A stretch of 64,000 bases of DNA from Trichormus_B sp936914905 (GTDB lineage: Bacteria > Cyanobacteriota > Cyanobacteriia > Cyanobacteriales > Nostocaceae): assembly GCF_039871975.1 (NCBI RefSeq), contig NZ_JBDPLL010000001.1, one strand, 5' to 3'. The notes beneath the pieces are model-generated. The model was given only the letters and a program-made list of their open reading frames with translations. It ran no database searches and was not told the DNA's origin. A program made the position numbers and the translations under genes. Below, in pieces: positions 45,540-54,991 of the stretch. Numbering within the stretch: position 1 is the stretch's first letter; every line of letters starts with the position of its first letter.

Positions 45540-46568
45540 ATGATCAAATCCCGGTACATATTTTTGTCTATTGCTGCTTGTTTCATTGTTTCCCTTAGTT
45601 CTTGCAGTGGAGAAACACCATCAGCGGACATTCAATCAACATCAAGTACAGCAACAGTTACAGAAACTACCACCCACAGTAGTCACGGTAGCAAAGCCAA
45701 AATTAATATTAATAGTGCTATTTTGTCAGAATTAGATAAATTTGAAGCTAAACTAGGTGTTCCGGCGTTATCTAACAAAATTCAAGCTAGTCGTCCCTAT
45801 GCTTCTCCAAAAGATTTAGTTGCCAAAGAGGTAGTTACTGAGCAACAGTTTAACCAAATTAAAGATATGGTGACTGTGGAGGAAGTGGTTCTCTCAGGAG
45901 AAGCGAAAGATGTTGACTACATGACAAAATTAGGATTAATGAAGGGGCATCTTTTAGTAGCAAAAGAACTCCTACAGCAGAATCTGCCAAAACAAGCTGA
46001 ACCTCATATTGGACACCCAGTTGAAGAGATTTATGTTGATGTTGAAGAGCAGCTAAATGAGCGCAAGGTTAAGGAATTTAAAACCAATTTGGTGGGTTTG
46101 ACTAACTTAGTCAAATCTAATCCTAAAGATGCCAAGATTAAAAGTAATTTAACCACTTCGATGGCAAATGTGCATGGTGCGATCGCAGCCTTACCAGCCG
46201 AACAACGCTCAAAACCAGAATTTGTACTACAGGTAATCAACGGGTTGTTAGATTCAGCTAACGCCGAATATGGCGCAGCTGTAGCCAATGGAAAAATTAG
46301 CGCCCCAATAGAATATCAGGATTCTCGAGGCTTTGTAATCTACTCTCATGAACTATATAAAACCATCTCTAGTGCAATGGCACAATCGGATCCTGAAGCG
46401 CACAAAGCCATAGATACTACTTTGACTGAACTATTAAAAGTTTGGCCTGCTGCTATCCCACCCGCACAAGCAGTCAAAACCCCTAATGATGTTACCAAAC
46501 TAGTGAAAACCATAGAGGAAAACACTCAAAAAATATTGGAAGAAGCTAACACTAAAGCACAAAGTTAG
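45540..46568 (+). CDS. Helix-hairpin-helix lipoprotein of the iron cluster
   Basis: 342 residues. The signal peptide ends in a lipobox-like SLSSC (Cys22), so it is membrane-anchored outside the cytoplasm. After a Ser/Thr/His-rich linker (TTTHSSHGSKA), residues 55-115 form a ComEA-like double helix-hairpin-helix (ININSAILSELDKFEAKLGV and ASPKDLVAKEVVTEQQFNQI). The remaining 220 residues are helical with His and acidic pairs (LGLMKGHLLVAKELLQQ, EPHIGHPVEEIYVDVEE), reminiscent of EfeO/imelysin-type iron proteins, though identity is not certain. Its place before a ferritin-like gene and FTR1 suggests periplasmic metal binding. Confidence 0.7.
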   Translation: MIKSRYIFLSIAACFIVSLSSCSGETPSADIQSTSSTATVTETTTHSSHGSKAKININSAILSELDKFEAKLGVPALSNKIQASRPYASPKDLVAKEVVTEQQFNQIKDMVTVEEVVLSGEAKDVDYMTKLGLMKGHLLVAKELLQQNLPKQAEPHIGHPVEEIYVDVEEQLNERKVKEFKTNLVGLTNLVKSNPKDAKIKSNLTTSMANVHGAIAALPAEQRSKPEFVLQVINGLLDSANAEYGAAVANGKISAPIEYQDSRGFVIYSHELYKTISSAMAQSDPEAHKAIDTTLTELLKVWPAAIPPAQAVKTPNDVTKLVKTIEENTQKILEEANTKAQS

Positions 46569-46754
46569 TATTTTCACACCATTGGAAACACAGAATAACA
46601 AGTTTAAAATGAGTGAGAAGAGAAGAAATAGTTAGGAGTTAAGAGTCAGGATAGTTTAATTTTTCAAAACATAAACATAAGAAGAGTGTAACTTCTAACT
46701 CATAACTTATAACTAATTACTCTTCATTTGTAATTTTGCTTATCTTAACAACTG

Positions 46755-47189
46755 ATGCAAGAACTAGACCACCAAAAAACAATTGACATACTCAACGCCA
46801 TCATGGAATTTGAACTAGCTGGAGTAGTTCGCTACACCCATTATTCCTTGATGGTAACTGGTCCAAACCGCATCCCAATTGTAGCTTTTTTCAAAACCCA
46901 GGCTAGTGAATCCCTGCTTCATGCCCAACAAGTAGGAGAAATTCTTACAGGTTTAGAGGGACATCCTACCTTGAGAATTGCCCCAATGGAAGAAACCTTC
47001 AAACATACAGTCAAGGATATATTGACAGAAAGTTTATCTCATGAAAAGAAAGCACTGGATATGTACAAAAGTCTTCTAGAAACCGTCACTGCTGCCAGCA
47101 TATATATAGAAGAATTTGCTCGAGGCATGATTGGACAAGAAGAGATGCACAATCTCGAACTGAAAAAAATGTTACGTGATTTTAGCTAA
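46755..47189 (+). CDS. Ferritin-like (bacterioferritin/Dps-type) protein
   Basis: 144 residues forming four helices. Metal-binding candidates are E18 and E20 in IMEFELAGVVRY, the E-x3-H of SESLLHAQQ, the E of LSHEKKAL and the E-x2-H of GQEEMHNLELKK, a full di-iron set. No signal peptide, so cytoplasmic. It probably stores or detoxifies iron brought in by the FTR1 permease 77 bases downstream. ATG at 46755 is used; there is no strong Shine-Dalgarno, as is common in this group. Confidence 0.85.
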   Translation: MQELDHQKTIDILNAIMEFELAGVVRYTHYSLMVTGPNRIPIVAFFKTQASESLLHAQQVGEILTGLEGHPTLRIAPMEETFKHTVKDILTESLSHEKKALDMYKSLLETVTAASIYIEEFARGMIGQEEMHNLELKKMLRDFS

Positions 47190-47226
47190 TATTTCAAAGT
47201 TATTGGTCATTAGTCCTTGAACTAGT

Positions 47227-47261
47227 GACCAATGACCAATGACCAATGACTAATGACTAAT
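47227..47261. repeat. Heptamer repeat GACCAAT x3, GACTAAT x2 abutting the FTR1 start
   Basis: Five units end four bases before the FTR1 start codon at 47266, so the translation initiation region of the permease is made of repeat DNA and has no Shine-Dalgarno sequence. Similar CATTGGTCATT units occur near 17050-17095 and 26211-26232. Confidence 0.9.
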
Positions 47262-47265
47262 AATT

Positions 47266-48186
47266 ATGAACTTTAGTACCGCCTTACCTACTTTTGTAAT
47301 TACCCTTCGAGAAGGAGTAGAAGCCGCCCTTGTTGTAGGTATTGTCCTAGCTTTGTTGAAAAAAGCTAAACAATCCCGACTCAATTTTTGGGTATATGCT
47401 GGTGTTGCTGTTGGTATCTTCGTCAGTGCATTGATAGGCGTTTTATTCACCTGGCTAATTAAAATACTCGGTTCCATTAATCCTCAATACACTTCTGTAG
47501 TTGAACCAATTTTAGAAGGTGTATTTAGTATATTAGCAATACTTATGCTCAGTTGGATGCTGATCTGGATGACGAAACAAGCCAGATTTATGAAAGCACA
47601 AGTTGAGGGAGCAGTGAGAGAAGCATTAACACAAAATTCAAATGCTGGTTGGGGAGTTTTTAGTTTAGTTTTAGTAGCCGTTATCCGCGAAGGATTTGAA
47701 ACAGTTTTGTTTGTAGCCGCAAATTTTCAACAAGGTTTATTACCCAGTTTAGGTGCACTTGGTGGTTTAGGAGTAGCAGCAACAATTGGTGTCTTATTAT
47801 TTAAATGGGGTGTGAAAATTAATATTCGCCAATTCTTCCAAGTAATGGGAATCTTATTAGTATTAATTGTGTCTGGTTTAGTAGTTTCAGCTTTACAAAG
47901 CTTTGATGAAGCTACAGCTAATCTTGCTCTGAGTAGTCGATCATCAGAAAATCTTTGTTTCTATTATGAACACTTTACCAAAGTTCACTCTTGCATCTTA
48001 GGTCCAATGGTTTGGAATACTGCCAAAATCTTACCTGATGACCACTTTCCTGGTATTATTCTTAGCTCCTTATTTGGTTACATCGATAAACTCTATATAG
48101 TACAAGCAGTAGGATATTTGGGGTTTTTACTAAGCATTGGTGGGTTGTATTTCCGCAGCATCATGGGTGGAAAAAGTCAAAGTTAA
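47266..48186 (+). CDS. FTR1-family high-affinity iron permease
   Basis: 306 residues with seven expected spans. Both R-E-x-x-E motifs that bind ferric iron are present: REGVE at 15-19 and REGFE at 141-145, in spans 1 and 4. A loop between the last spans contains Cys and His residues (SSENLCFYYEHFTKVHSCIL). FTR1/EfeU proteins import Fe3+ coupled to a ferroxidase; the multicopper oxidase at 43027 is the likely partner, and the ferritin-like gene just upstream would store the iron. Its 5' region is a heptamer repeat. Confidence 0.9.
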   Translation: MNFSTALPTFVITLREGVEAALVVGIVLALLKKAKQSRLNFWVYAGVAVGIFVSALIGVLFTWLIKILGSINPQYTSVVEPILEGVFSILAILMLSWMLIWMTKQARFMKAQVEGAVREALTQNSNAGWGVFSLVLVAVIREGFETVLFVAANFQQGLLPSLGALGGLGVAATIGVLLFKWGVKINIRQFFQVMGILLVLIVSGLVVSALQSFDEATANLALSSRSSENLCFYYEHFTKVHSCILGPMVWNTAKILPDDHFPGIILSSLFGYIDKLYIVQAVGYLGFLLSIGGLYFRSIMGGKSQS

Positions 48187-48241
48187 AAACGCTTTCGTCT
48201 GTCTCAAAAATAAAAACGTTTGATTCCTTAATTATGATTTT

Positions 48242-49112
48242 TTACTCAAAATACTTTTTTCAACTCCTGACAAGCTTTTTTAATGGCATTTAGGCTACCT
48301 GGGTTTACAAGCCCATAATAATCAAATCAAATAAACTCGATTGTTTTTAGTGGCTTTTAATTTCTGCCAAAAAGGTTCTTTTTAAAAAAAAATCATAGAT
48401 TTGGTTCATCATTAACAATGATTAAAACATCTGGATTTACTTATAGGACCTTTTCAGCGGAAAGTGTCATATATCCACGAATGGGACTATTACGTTGTAA
48501 TTCTGAAGCTATGTTTTACGCTCCAAATTTGGAAATTAAATCCCCAGTCCAACTGTTTTTACTTGGTGTTAAAATTGGTTGACGACTCACCAGAATTAAA
48601 GTCAAAATATTTTGCTTTTGATTAGCAGGTAAAATTTTTTGTAACGATTTAATAATGCTTGGGGATCTACATCTATTTTCTTAGCAACTGTTTTAGTTAA
48701 TTCTTCTAAACATTCCCAGCTATTGACTTTCGTGGATAAAGTTGGTATTTTTAATTGGTGAAGTTTTTACAAACGTACATTAGAAAATCCTGTAGCAGCA
48801 ATTACTAAATCTGCTCTTAAAGAAACATTTTTTCTAAGTTAGGTGCATTTTGTACCTCACTAATACTAGTAATACCTTGCAATCTTGAGTCATTTTTTAA
48901 TAGTGAGCTACCAGAAATTCCTACAAGTTTTGTTCGATCAAGTTGAGAGATAATATCAGCAGCAAGAGATGAAAGTGCGACGACTCTTTTGTCTGATGTT
49001 TGTTGTTCTATGATGATATTTGATTTTGTTGGTGATGTTTGAGTTGTGGCTGTGCACAGGAGCATAATAGGAGAGTTAAGAGGAGTGCTATGACAGATGA
49101 TTTCCAAGCCAT
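48242..49112 (-). pseudogene. Broken metal/cobalamin ABC binding protein (BtuF/FhuD-like)
   Basis: ATG at 49110-49112 begins MAWKSSVIALLLTLLLCSCA, a lipoprotein signal, then the frame shifts. The next open piece (to 48817) carries DKRVVALSSLAADIISQLDR, TKLVGISGSSLLKNDSRLQG and APNLEKMFL, the first lobe of a helical-backbone metal receptor. Further pieces follow across stops: KADLVIAATGFSNVRL, KLHQLKIPTLSTKVNSWECL and a C-terminal FDLIIMGL. Five or more lesions. It belongs to the same metal region as FTR1; it may have bound cobalamin, haem or ferric siderophore. Confidence 0.75.
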
Positions 49113-49184
49113 AATTTTTTTCAACGCATAGTAACCTGGAGGTTTCTGGAAATGAATAGGAGAGGAGTGTATTTTTATTATGGC

Positions 49185-49788
49185 TTAATTAGGTAAAATT
49201 TGCTGTAAATGCTCTGGGGTATTACAGTTAAATAGCATATCTGGTTCTGATAATGGTAAATGTGCAACTGAATATAGCTTTAGCAACTGTTAAAATGAGC
49301 GTCCTCCTTGGTTGATAAAATCTAATAATAAAGGTAAAGAGTGACTGCGATAAAAACTGCACGGTTAGCACCCTTGAGTATTTTTTACTAAATTTGCGGC
49401 TATATTATCTAGTCTATTTACCTAATCTTGTAACACTTCCATTCACAAGTTGGATAAGTCGCAAGCTAATAATAATACCCATTCTGTTTTGACTTTCTCT
49501 AGTGCTTGTACAAAGCCTACTAGCGCTCCTTGTGCTTTAATCGAGTTTTATGGTATAAATTCACATCCAGATAAGTGCAAGTGTTGATATCTTTCTGTCC
49601 AAGGTGTGACTATATATAAGGTGTGACTATATATAAGGTGTGACTATATATATGGTATCAGTACAACTTTTAGCGACAGTACAAACTTTTTCCAATAAGG
49701 GTATTCTCTGAATAAGAATTAAGGCTTTATCCTCTCCCATCCGAGAACTTTTACCACCTGTTAGGACTATGGTGCTTAATGTAGTCAT
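49185..49788 (-). pseudogene. mobA: Broken molybdenum cofactor guanylyltransferase (mobA)
   Basis: ATG at 49786-49788 gives MTTLSTIVLTGGKSSRMGED followed by KALILIQRIPLLEKV, the GTP-binding start of MobA. After IYIVTP the frame is broken by two extra copies of a 17-base unit (49601-49651). Beyond it the reading resumes as WTERYQHLHLSGCEFIP, GALVGFVQALEKVKTEWVLL, ACDLSNL, SFYRSHSLPLLLDFINQGG and PDMLFNCNTPEHLQQILPN, with several stops. MobA makes the guanine dinucleotide form of molybdopterin; loss here would affect enzymes needing that form. Confidence 0.85.
49601..49651. repeat. 3 x 17-bp tandem repeat inside the mobA remnant
   Basis: AAGGTGTGACTATATAT occurs three times without change. Removing two units joins ATA-GTC-ACA-CCT to TGG-ACA-GAA and restores the MobA reading (IVTPWTERY). 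The extra 34 bases are not a multiple of three. Confidence 0.97.
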
Positions 49789-49978
49789 AGGAACAAAATA
49801 TTTTTTGCTACGTATTTTCACAAATATGTTGTCACCATCATACGAGCTTTAACGCCAGGGTACATCCTGATTCTGATAAAAAACGAGTACATATCATTAT
49901 TATGATCCATTAGGAAATTATTTAATTGCCATGTCTAATTATAATTAAGTAGTTGCTAAAGATACTAACTATTTAGCA

Positions 49979-50215
49979 CCTATCAATAATATAGGGTTCA
50001 TTAAATATTAACAAGGTGATAAAGAAACAGCGATTCAACAATGGCAACAAGCTATAAAAATTAACAATCAATCTGCGGAAGCCACCTTAGCTTGAACTGT
50101 ACCTTTATATGGTACAGGTCAACAATAACAGGCTTATCGGTTAGCAGAAAAGACATTAAAGTTAGACAAGAATTTTACTGCCTTTTACTGTATGGAAAAG
50201 CATTTATGCGGTTAA
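49979..50215 (+). pseudogene. TPR-protein remnant
   Basis: In one frame with three stops the text is PINNIGFIKY, QGDKETAIQQWQQAIKINNQ, SAEATLA, TVPLYGTGQQ, QAYRLAEKTLKLDKNF and CMEKHLCG. Two to three tetratricopeptide repeats are evident from the A-x3-W-Q-Q-A-I-K-I-N pattern. The 5' part is missing and the rest is dead. Confidence 0.65.
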
Positions 50216-50517
50216 AGCATAATTAGAGATACTCAGAAATTCCTATCTACTCCCCAGATCAGCACCTTGTTATCAAAGTTGCCTTAATATCTACAAGTAA
50301 GTAGCTAGGTAAAATTAATTAAACATTTTTGGTAAAAACAGAAATCTCTGTATTGCTTATCCATTCCCTGTTAAAAGTTCCCTCCTCTAAATGCAACATT
50401 TATTGTGCATGACTACTGATCTCATATCCCTGATTTTTTGAACAAGTCGGGTATTTTATTGTTTTTCATTACCTTTACGTTAAAATATCAATATAGCTAG
50501 AGTAGAGGTTAAGATCA

Positions 50518-51030
50518 ATGACACAAGAATTAATAGACCTCAGAAATAGTATTTTACAAGGACGTTACACAGATGCTTTAGCACTTGTAGATGAATTAGA
50601 AGGAATAAGTAAACAAGCAATTCTGGGTAATATTCGATCTTATTTAAAGATTTTAATGATTTACTTCATTAAAAATCAAATATAACAGCAGTTAACAAAT
50701 TCTTGGTCTGCTTCTATTCGTAATTCAATCAGAGAAAAAAACGAATACCAAAGATACTAAGAAATCTTATTACATCAATCAAGATGAATGGGAAATTCTC
50801 ATAGAAGAGGAAGTAATTAAAGATGCTATAGCTGATACAAGTTTGGAAGTCATAAATGGCATTTATAATCAATTTTAACTAGCTGAGATAATAGATAACA
50901 GTTAATTGCAACTGCTTTAAAACTTATAACTTTAACTTATTCCTATTCAGCTAAAGAATTACCCACTGTTGTAGCAGAAGCATTGACTAAGCTATCCGGT
51001 GGTGAAGATTGGAAAACAGGAAAAAGGTAA
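50518..51030 (+). pseudogene. Broken DUF29-like gene
   Basis: ATG 50518 starts MTQELIDLRNSILQGRYTDA, LALVDELEGISKQAILGNIR and SYLKILMIYFIKNQI, then TAA. Further pieces are TNSWSASIRNSIREKNE, YYINQDEWEILIEEEVIKDA, ADTSLEVINGIYNQF and a last TYSYSAKELPTVVAEALTKL SGGEDWKTG in altered frames. The plan matches the cyanobacterial DUF29 family of unknown function. At least three lesions. Confidence 0.7.
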
Positions 51031-51084
51031 TCAGGAATCAAAAGATCCCATATTACCTGTCACCTGCTATACTAAAAACAGTTT

Positions 51085-51255
51085 AAAAGTGTCATTCTGA
51101 ACGTTCGCGGAGCGTCTCTGAAAGAGATAGTGAAGAATCTCCGAGATACTAGAGCCTACGGGATGCTCCGCGTTCACCCAGTGTCCCAAAGGGATAAGGT
51201 GCACTAAGTTACGCATAGCTTACGCCACGCTGTGCTATGAGTATGACATAAGTCC
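51085..51255. repeat. Complex intergenic repeat with nested inverted segments
   Basis: A GC-richer block between the DUF29 remnant and the DUF255 gene contains GCGGAGCGTCTCTGAAAGAG, GGATGCTCCGCG (complement of GCGGAGC), and TTACGCATAGCTTACGCCAC-type pieces. The style matches dispersed Nostoc repeats. No coding sequence is seen. Confidence 0.55.
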
Positions 51256-51278
51256 AAGTTTCACCCGTTGGTAGTATA

Positions 51279-53336
51279 TTAACCTCTATTTTGACTACGC
51301 TGCACTTGTTCTAACAACTGTTCCAAACTTCCTGGTGCGGGAAGACATTGTAATCCTTGACAAACTAAACCCACAGTTCCTTCTGGTAAATCTGATACCG
51401 CTGCAAAAACTGTTGTTGATAGATATTTAGGTATCAATGACTTTATTTGCTCAGTGGTACTTTTGACTAAAGTAGAATTACGATACCAATCTAAGGCAGT
51501 AAATAAATTAGGACAAGCTTGGGGAGATTCACTCATTACACTTTTAAAGGCTTTTAATCCAGCTTCAGCTAAATCAAGATAATGTAGATTATCAGTCAGC
51601 AAAGACAGACGCACTAAATTAGCGATCGCAATCCCATTAGCTGAAGGTGTAGCATTATCTAGATAACTACGCTCCCGGACAATTAAATCTTGACTATTAT
51701 CGGTGGATGTGTAAAAGTAACCACCTAATTCAACACTCCACAGAAATTCGTTAAATTCATCTTGTAGAGCAACAGCTTTTTCCAACCAATCAGAATTATC
51801 AACAGCGGCTTGGTGTAAATCCAGCAATGCCTTAATAAAAAAAGCATAATCTTCAGATTGAGCCAAAACCGTCGCTTCACCTTCATAATTAAGTCGGTGA
51901 AAACGTCCATCCACAAATTGATGATCCCAAATAAACTTAGCCGCTTGTATTGCTAATTCCAGATAACTTGATTGTTGGAAAACCTCAGCCGCCCTAGCCA
52001 AACCAGAAATCATCAAGCTATTCCAGGCTACAATCATCTTAGTATCAGTCACAATCATAATGCGACCAGGCCAGTTAGTAGTTTTCGCCTCCTGATTATC
52101 TCGCGCTGGGGGGAAAGTTTCCAGTGAGTCAGGTGCAGCACCGTAACGCGTAACAAACAACTTACTCAAAGCAATTTCTAGGGTTTGACTCAGTTTACCA
52201 GGAAGCAGTCTTTGTAAAACATTGTTACCTTCAAAATTCCCATTAGGAGTGACAGTAAACTGCTGTTCTAATTCCGTTAACTCTTCAGTTGTTAACAGTT
52301 CTTGTAATTCCCTGTAACTCCAGACATAAAAAGCACCTTCTTTCGGTTCTGTATCTGTGGAATGAATGAAGCTATCGGCATCTTGAGCAGCATAAAAATA
52401 ACCAGTTGGTGCAGTCATTTCCCGTTGTAACCATTTTACAGTTCCAGCCAGCGCCCTTTCAAAAGCGGGTTCCTGAATTCCCGCACTCCACAAATCAGCC
52501 AGATATTCAACAATCTGACCATTATCGTAAAGCATCTTTTCAAAATGGGGGACAGTCCAAGTGGGGTCAACAGTGTAGCGATGAAAACCACCAGCCACAT
52601 GGTCATAAATCCCACCCAAAGCTAAATCCAGTCCTCGTTGAGTACAAACCTGTTGTCCATCATACCGAGATTGATAATGAAACCGAGTTCCCCGCAAAGC
52701 GAACTCACAATGGGGGATCATGGGAAAACTATTACCAACCTGCTTAGGATTGATGATCCCCGTGCAGGTTTCCCAACCTTTTTGCAATAATTGATGGTCT
52801 TCAACTTCCTGAATAGCAACGTTTTGTAATACCGCAGATGTCAGCAAAGCCTCAACAATTACTGCTTTCCGTTGGCGTAACTCCTCTTTTTCCATATCAT
52901 AGTAACGACGTAAAGCTTGTAACACCTGCAAAAATCCCGGACGACCATAGCGGGGATCAATAGGAAAATAAGTCCCAGCGTAAAACGGCACCAAATCATC
53001 TGGAGACAGAAAAGCATTGAGAGGCCAACCCCCTTGACCACTCATTATTTGCAAACTCTGCATATAGATACTGTCAAGATCAGGTCTTTCTTCCCGGTCT
53101 ACTTTGATAGGGAGAAAATTAGCATTCATATATTGAGCAATTTCAAAATCAGAAAACGCCTCTCCTTCCATGACCGTACACCAGTGACAACTAGAGTAGC
53201 CAATAGAGAGAAAAATCGGTTTATTTTGCACCCTTGCAGTTTCCAATGCTCCATCACACCAAGGCCACCAATCAATCGGGTTTTCAGCGTGTTTGCGAAG
53301 ATAAAGGCTTCTCGTTTCAGCAAGGCGATTAGTCAT
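51279..53336 (-). CDS. DUF255 thioredoxin-domain protein (YyaL/SPATA20 family)
   Basis: 685 residues, the usual length. The thioredoxin-like N-terminus starts NRLAETRSLYLRKHAENPID and has SIGYSSCHWCTVME with a C-x2-C centre, then VDREERPDLDSIYM and GGWPLNAFLSPD. The remaining part is an alpha/alpha toroid like those of epimerases (GGFHRYTVDPTWTVPHFEKM, WNSLMISGLARAAEV, SANGIAIANLVRLS). Members of this family occur in all kingdoms; the function is not settled. One HIP1 site is near 51621. Confidence 0.9.
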   Translation of the reverse strand: MTNRLAETRSLYLRKHAENPIDWWPWCDGALETARVQNKPIFLSIGYSSCHWCTVMEGEAFSDFEIAQYMNANFLPIKVDREERPDLDSIYMQSLQIMSGQGGWPLNAFLSPDDLVPFYAGTYFPIDPRYGRPGFLQVLQALRRYYDMEKEELRQRKAVIVEALLTSAVLQNVAIQEVEDHQLLQKGWETCTGIINPKQVGNSFPMIPHCEFALRGTRFHYQSRYDGQQVCTQRGLDLALGGIYDHVAGGFHRYTVDPTWTVPHFEKMLYDNGQIVEYLADLWSAGIQEPAFERALAGTVKWLQREMTAPTGYFYAAQDADSFIHSTDTEPKEGAFYVWSYRELQELLTTEELTELEQQFTVTPNGNFEGNNVLQRLLPGKLSQTLEIALSKLFVTRYGAAPDSLETFPPARDNQEAKTTNWPGRIMIVTDTKMIVAWNSLMISGLARAAEVFQQSSYLELAIQAAKFIWDHQFVDGRFHRLNYEGEATVLAQSEDYAFFIKALLDLHQAAVDNSDWLEKAVALQDEFNEFLWSVELGGYFYTSTDNSQDLIVRERSYLDNATPSANGIAIANLVRLSLLTDNLHYLDLAEAGLKAFKSVMSESPQACPNLFTALDWYRNSTLVKSTTEQIKSLIPKYLSTTVFAAVSDLPEGTVGLVCQGLQCLPAPGSLEQLLEQVQRSQNRG

Positions 53337-53452
53337 AATTACAGTTTCCCACCCTTCACTGTCAGTCTAGCGTTTCCACCGTGAACAGTTATCAGTTGTT
53401 TCGCTTTACACAAATATCAGTATAAACGGGTACTAATTTTCTTGTTTTCTTA

Positions 53453-53605
53453 TTTAAACCAGCGTACTGCTGAACCCAGCACAGGTGTTGGCATTTCTGA
53501 AACATGGGATACCGACTTTTGAGGAATTTGATTACTAGGATTTAGTGCTGCGATTAAGTGCAGCAAAAAAGTGATTAAAGCAGCTTGCATAAGTCTTTCC
53601 AGCAT
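53453..53605 (-). CDS. Possible small membrane peptide, 50 aa
   Basis: ATG at 53603-53605 with AGAGAGAAG just upstream gives MLERLMQAALITFLLHLIAA, a single hydrophobic helix, followed by a polar tail with PQKSVSHVSEMPTPVLGSAV. The frame is clean to TAA at 53453. It lies alone between the DUF255 gene and an IS630 remnant. Single-helix peptides of this size are common in cyanobacteria; expression is unknown. Confidence 0.4.
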
Positions 53606-53959
53606 AGTACTTCTCTCTGTTAATCAATAAGATTTCAAGTAAAACTGGTTATTCTAAATACACCTCATACTCCTGATTTACCCGATTTGCAAAATATATC
53701 CGGATAATTAACCAGAAAAAAAAATAACCGGTAGAAAAAGTTACCAATACCTTCAAAAATTTCAACTAAGCTATAGTTGCCAAATACAGGCGAGCCAAAT
53801 TATACCTGAGTTCGATTTTGGATTGATTTCAAGGACAAATCCGGGGGCTTGTACCATCAACTATTGGTCAATAAGGACTTGTGTAGAAAGGTAAGAATAG
53901 GACTTAATCTGGCGTTGATTAACTATTCGTTTAACCCTCTTTTCACATCACGATAGTTA

Positions 53960-54633
53960 CTTAGACTCCGATCCGCCCCAAAAAGTGCCGATAAAAAAAT
54001 TTTGATTTGAAATATCTGATTTTAGACTTTTCCCACATGAGTATCTAGAACCGCTTCAGGAATTACTCGACAAACCTCTACACAAGGAAAAATTTTTAGT
54101 CTATTTATCTATATAAATGAAGCTCATATTCATCTTGACACTGATTAAGGCTATGGTTGGTCAGTTAAAGGTCAACGTGTTTGGATCAGTTCTTGCTCAC
54201 CTAGTAGAACCCAGGTATCTTTTTATGGTGTTTATATTTATAACTTAGGTGAAGTCAGCATTTTATCCTATCAAACAGCTAATGGGATTAATACTATTGA
54301 GGTTCTCAACAACCTCAAAACCGAATTTCCTCACTAACCCATGAATCTCGTTTGGGATGGCGCACCCTATAATCGTTCTCAAATTGTTCAAGATGCAGCC
54401 AAAGAGCTGGAAATTAATTTACAACCGCTCTCCGCTTATAGTCCTGACTTTATGCCTTTTGAACATCTTTGCCAGTGGTTACGAGAGGATGTAACTTATC
54501 ATACCTGCTATCTATCTCAAGTTGATTTAATTCAGGCTGTTTCTCACTTTCAGCATCACATCAATCTTGATCCTATTTCTCTGGCTGATCGATTATGGGT
54601 TAAAAATCATCTTGACCCTGATGAAGAAAAACT
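53960..54633 (+). mobile_element. IS630-family transposase remnant
   Basis: The text runs NEAHIHLDTD, GYGWSVKGQRVWISSCSP, SFYGVYIYNLGEVSIL, TANGINTIEVLNNLKTEFPH, then after TAA the piece MNLVWDGAPYNRSQIVQDAA, LQPLSAYSPDFMPFEHLCQW and ADRLWVKNHLDPDEEKL. These are the second D (WDGAPYN), the E region (YSPDFMPFEHL) and the end of an IS630 DDE transposase. The N-terminal HTH part is hardly readable. It joins directly to a foreign gene end at about 54630. Confidence 0.8.
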
Positions 54634-54991
54634 AAAGAAAGACACACAGGGACTTTATAAAAAGTATAGAAATAATCCCAAACCTGGAGTAGGCTCTTGC
54701 AATGGACATATAAAAACGTATCAGGATCAGAGAAGAGATTTAAATAAACTTCTTGATGATTGGAAACGCAGTGGATGTGGCGACTTAGACAGAATTCGTG
54801 ATGTTATTAAACAGCAAATAAACCAAATTCTTGAAGAAGCTAAGTATTGGGCAAATAAACCAGCCCCATAAAAGCCAGATAATGCTGATATCTTTGAGTT
54901 ACCAGAAATCGATTTGCCGAATTTTGAATTTAACTTTGACTGGATTGTACCAATATTTAAGATTCTTTGGGGAAATGAGCAAACAGTTTAG
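54634..54991 (+). pseudogene. 3' remnant of an unknown gene fused to the IS630 end
   Basis: Downstream of the transposase end the frame stays open to TAA 54869-54871 and reads KKDTQGLYKKYRNNPKPGVG, SCNGHIKTYQDQRRDLNKLL and DWKRSGCGDLDRIRDV, then, after that stop and in frame, KPDNADIFELPEIDLPNFEF, NFDWIVPIFKILWG to TAG 54989. The P-G-x-G-S-C-x-G-H and R-S-G-C-G segments recall C-terminal ends of large secreted or toxin-like proteins, but I cannot name the family. The insertion removed its 5' part. Confidence 0.55.
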
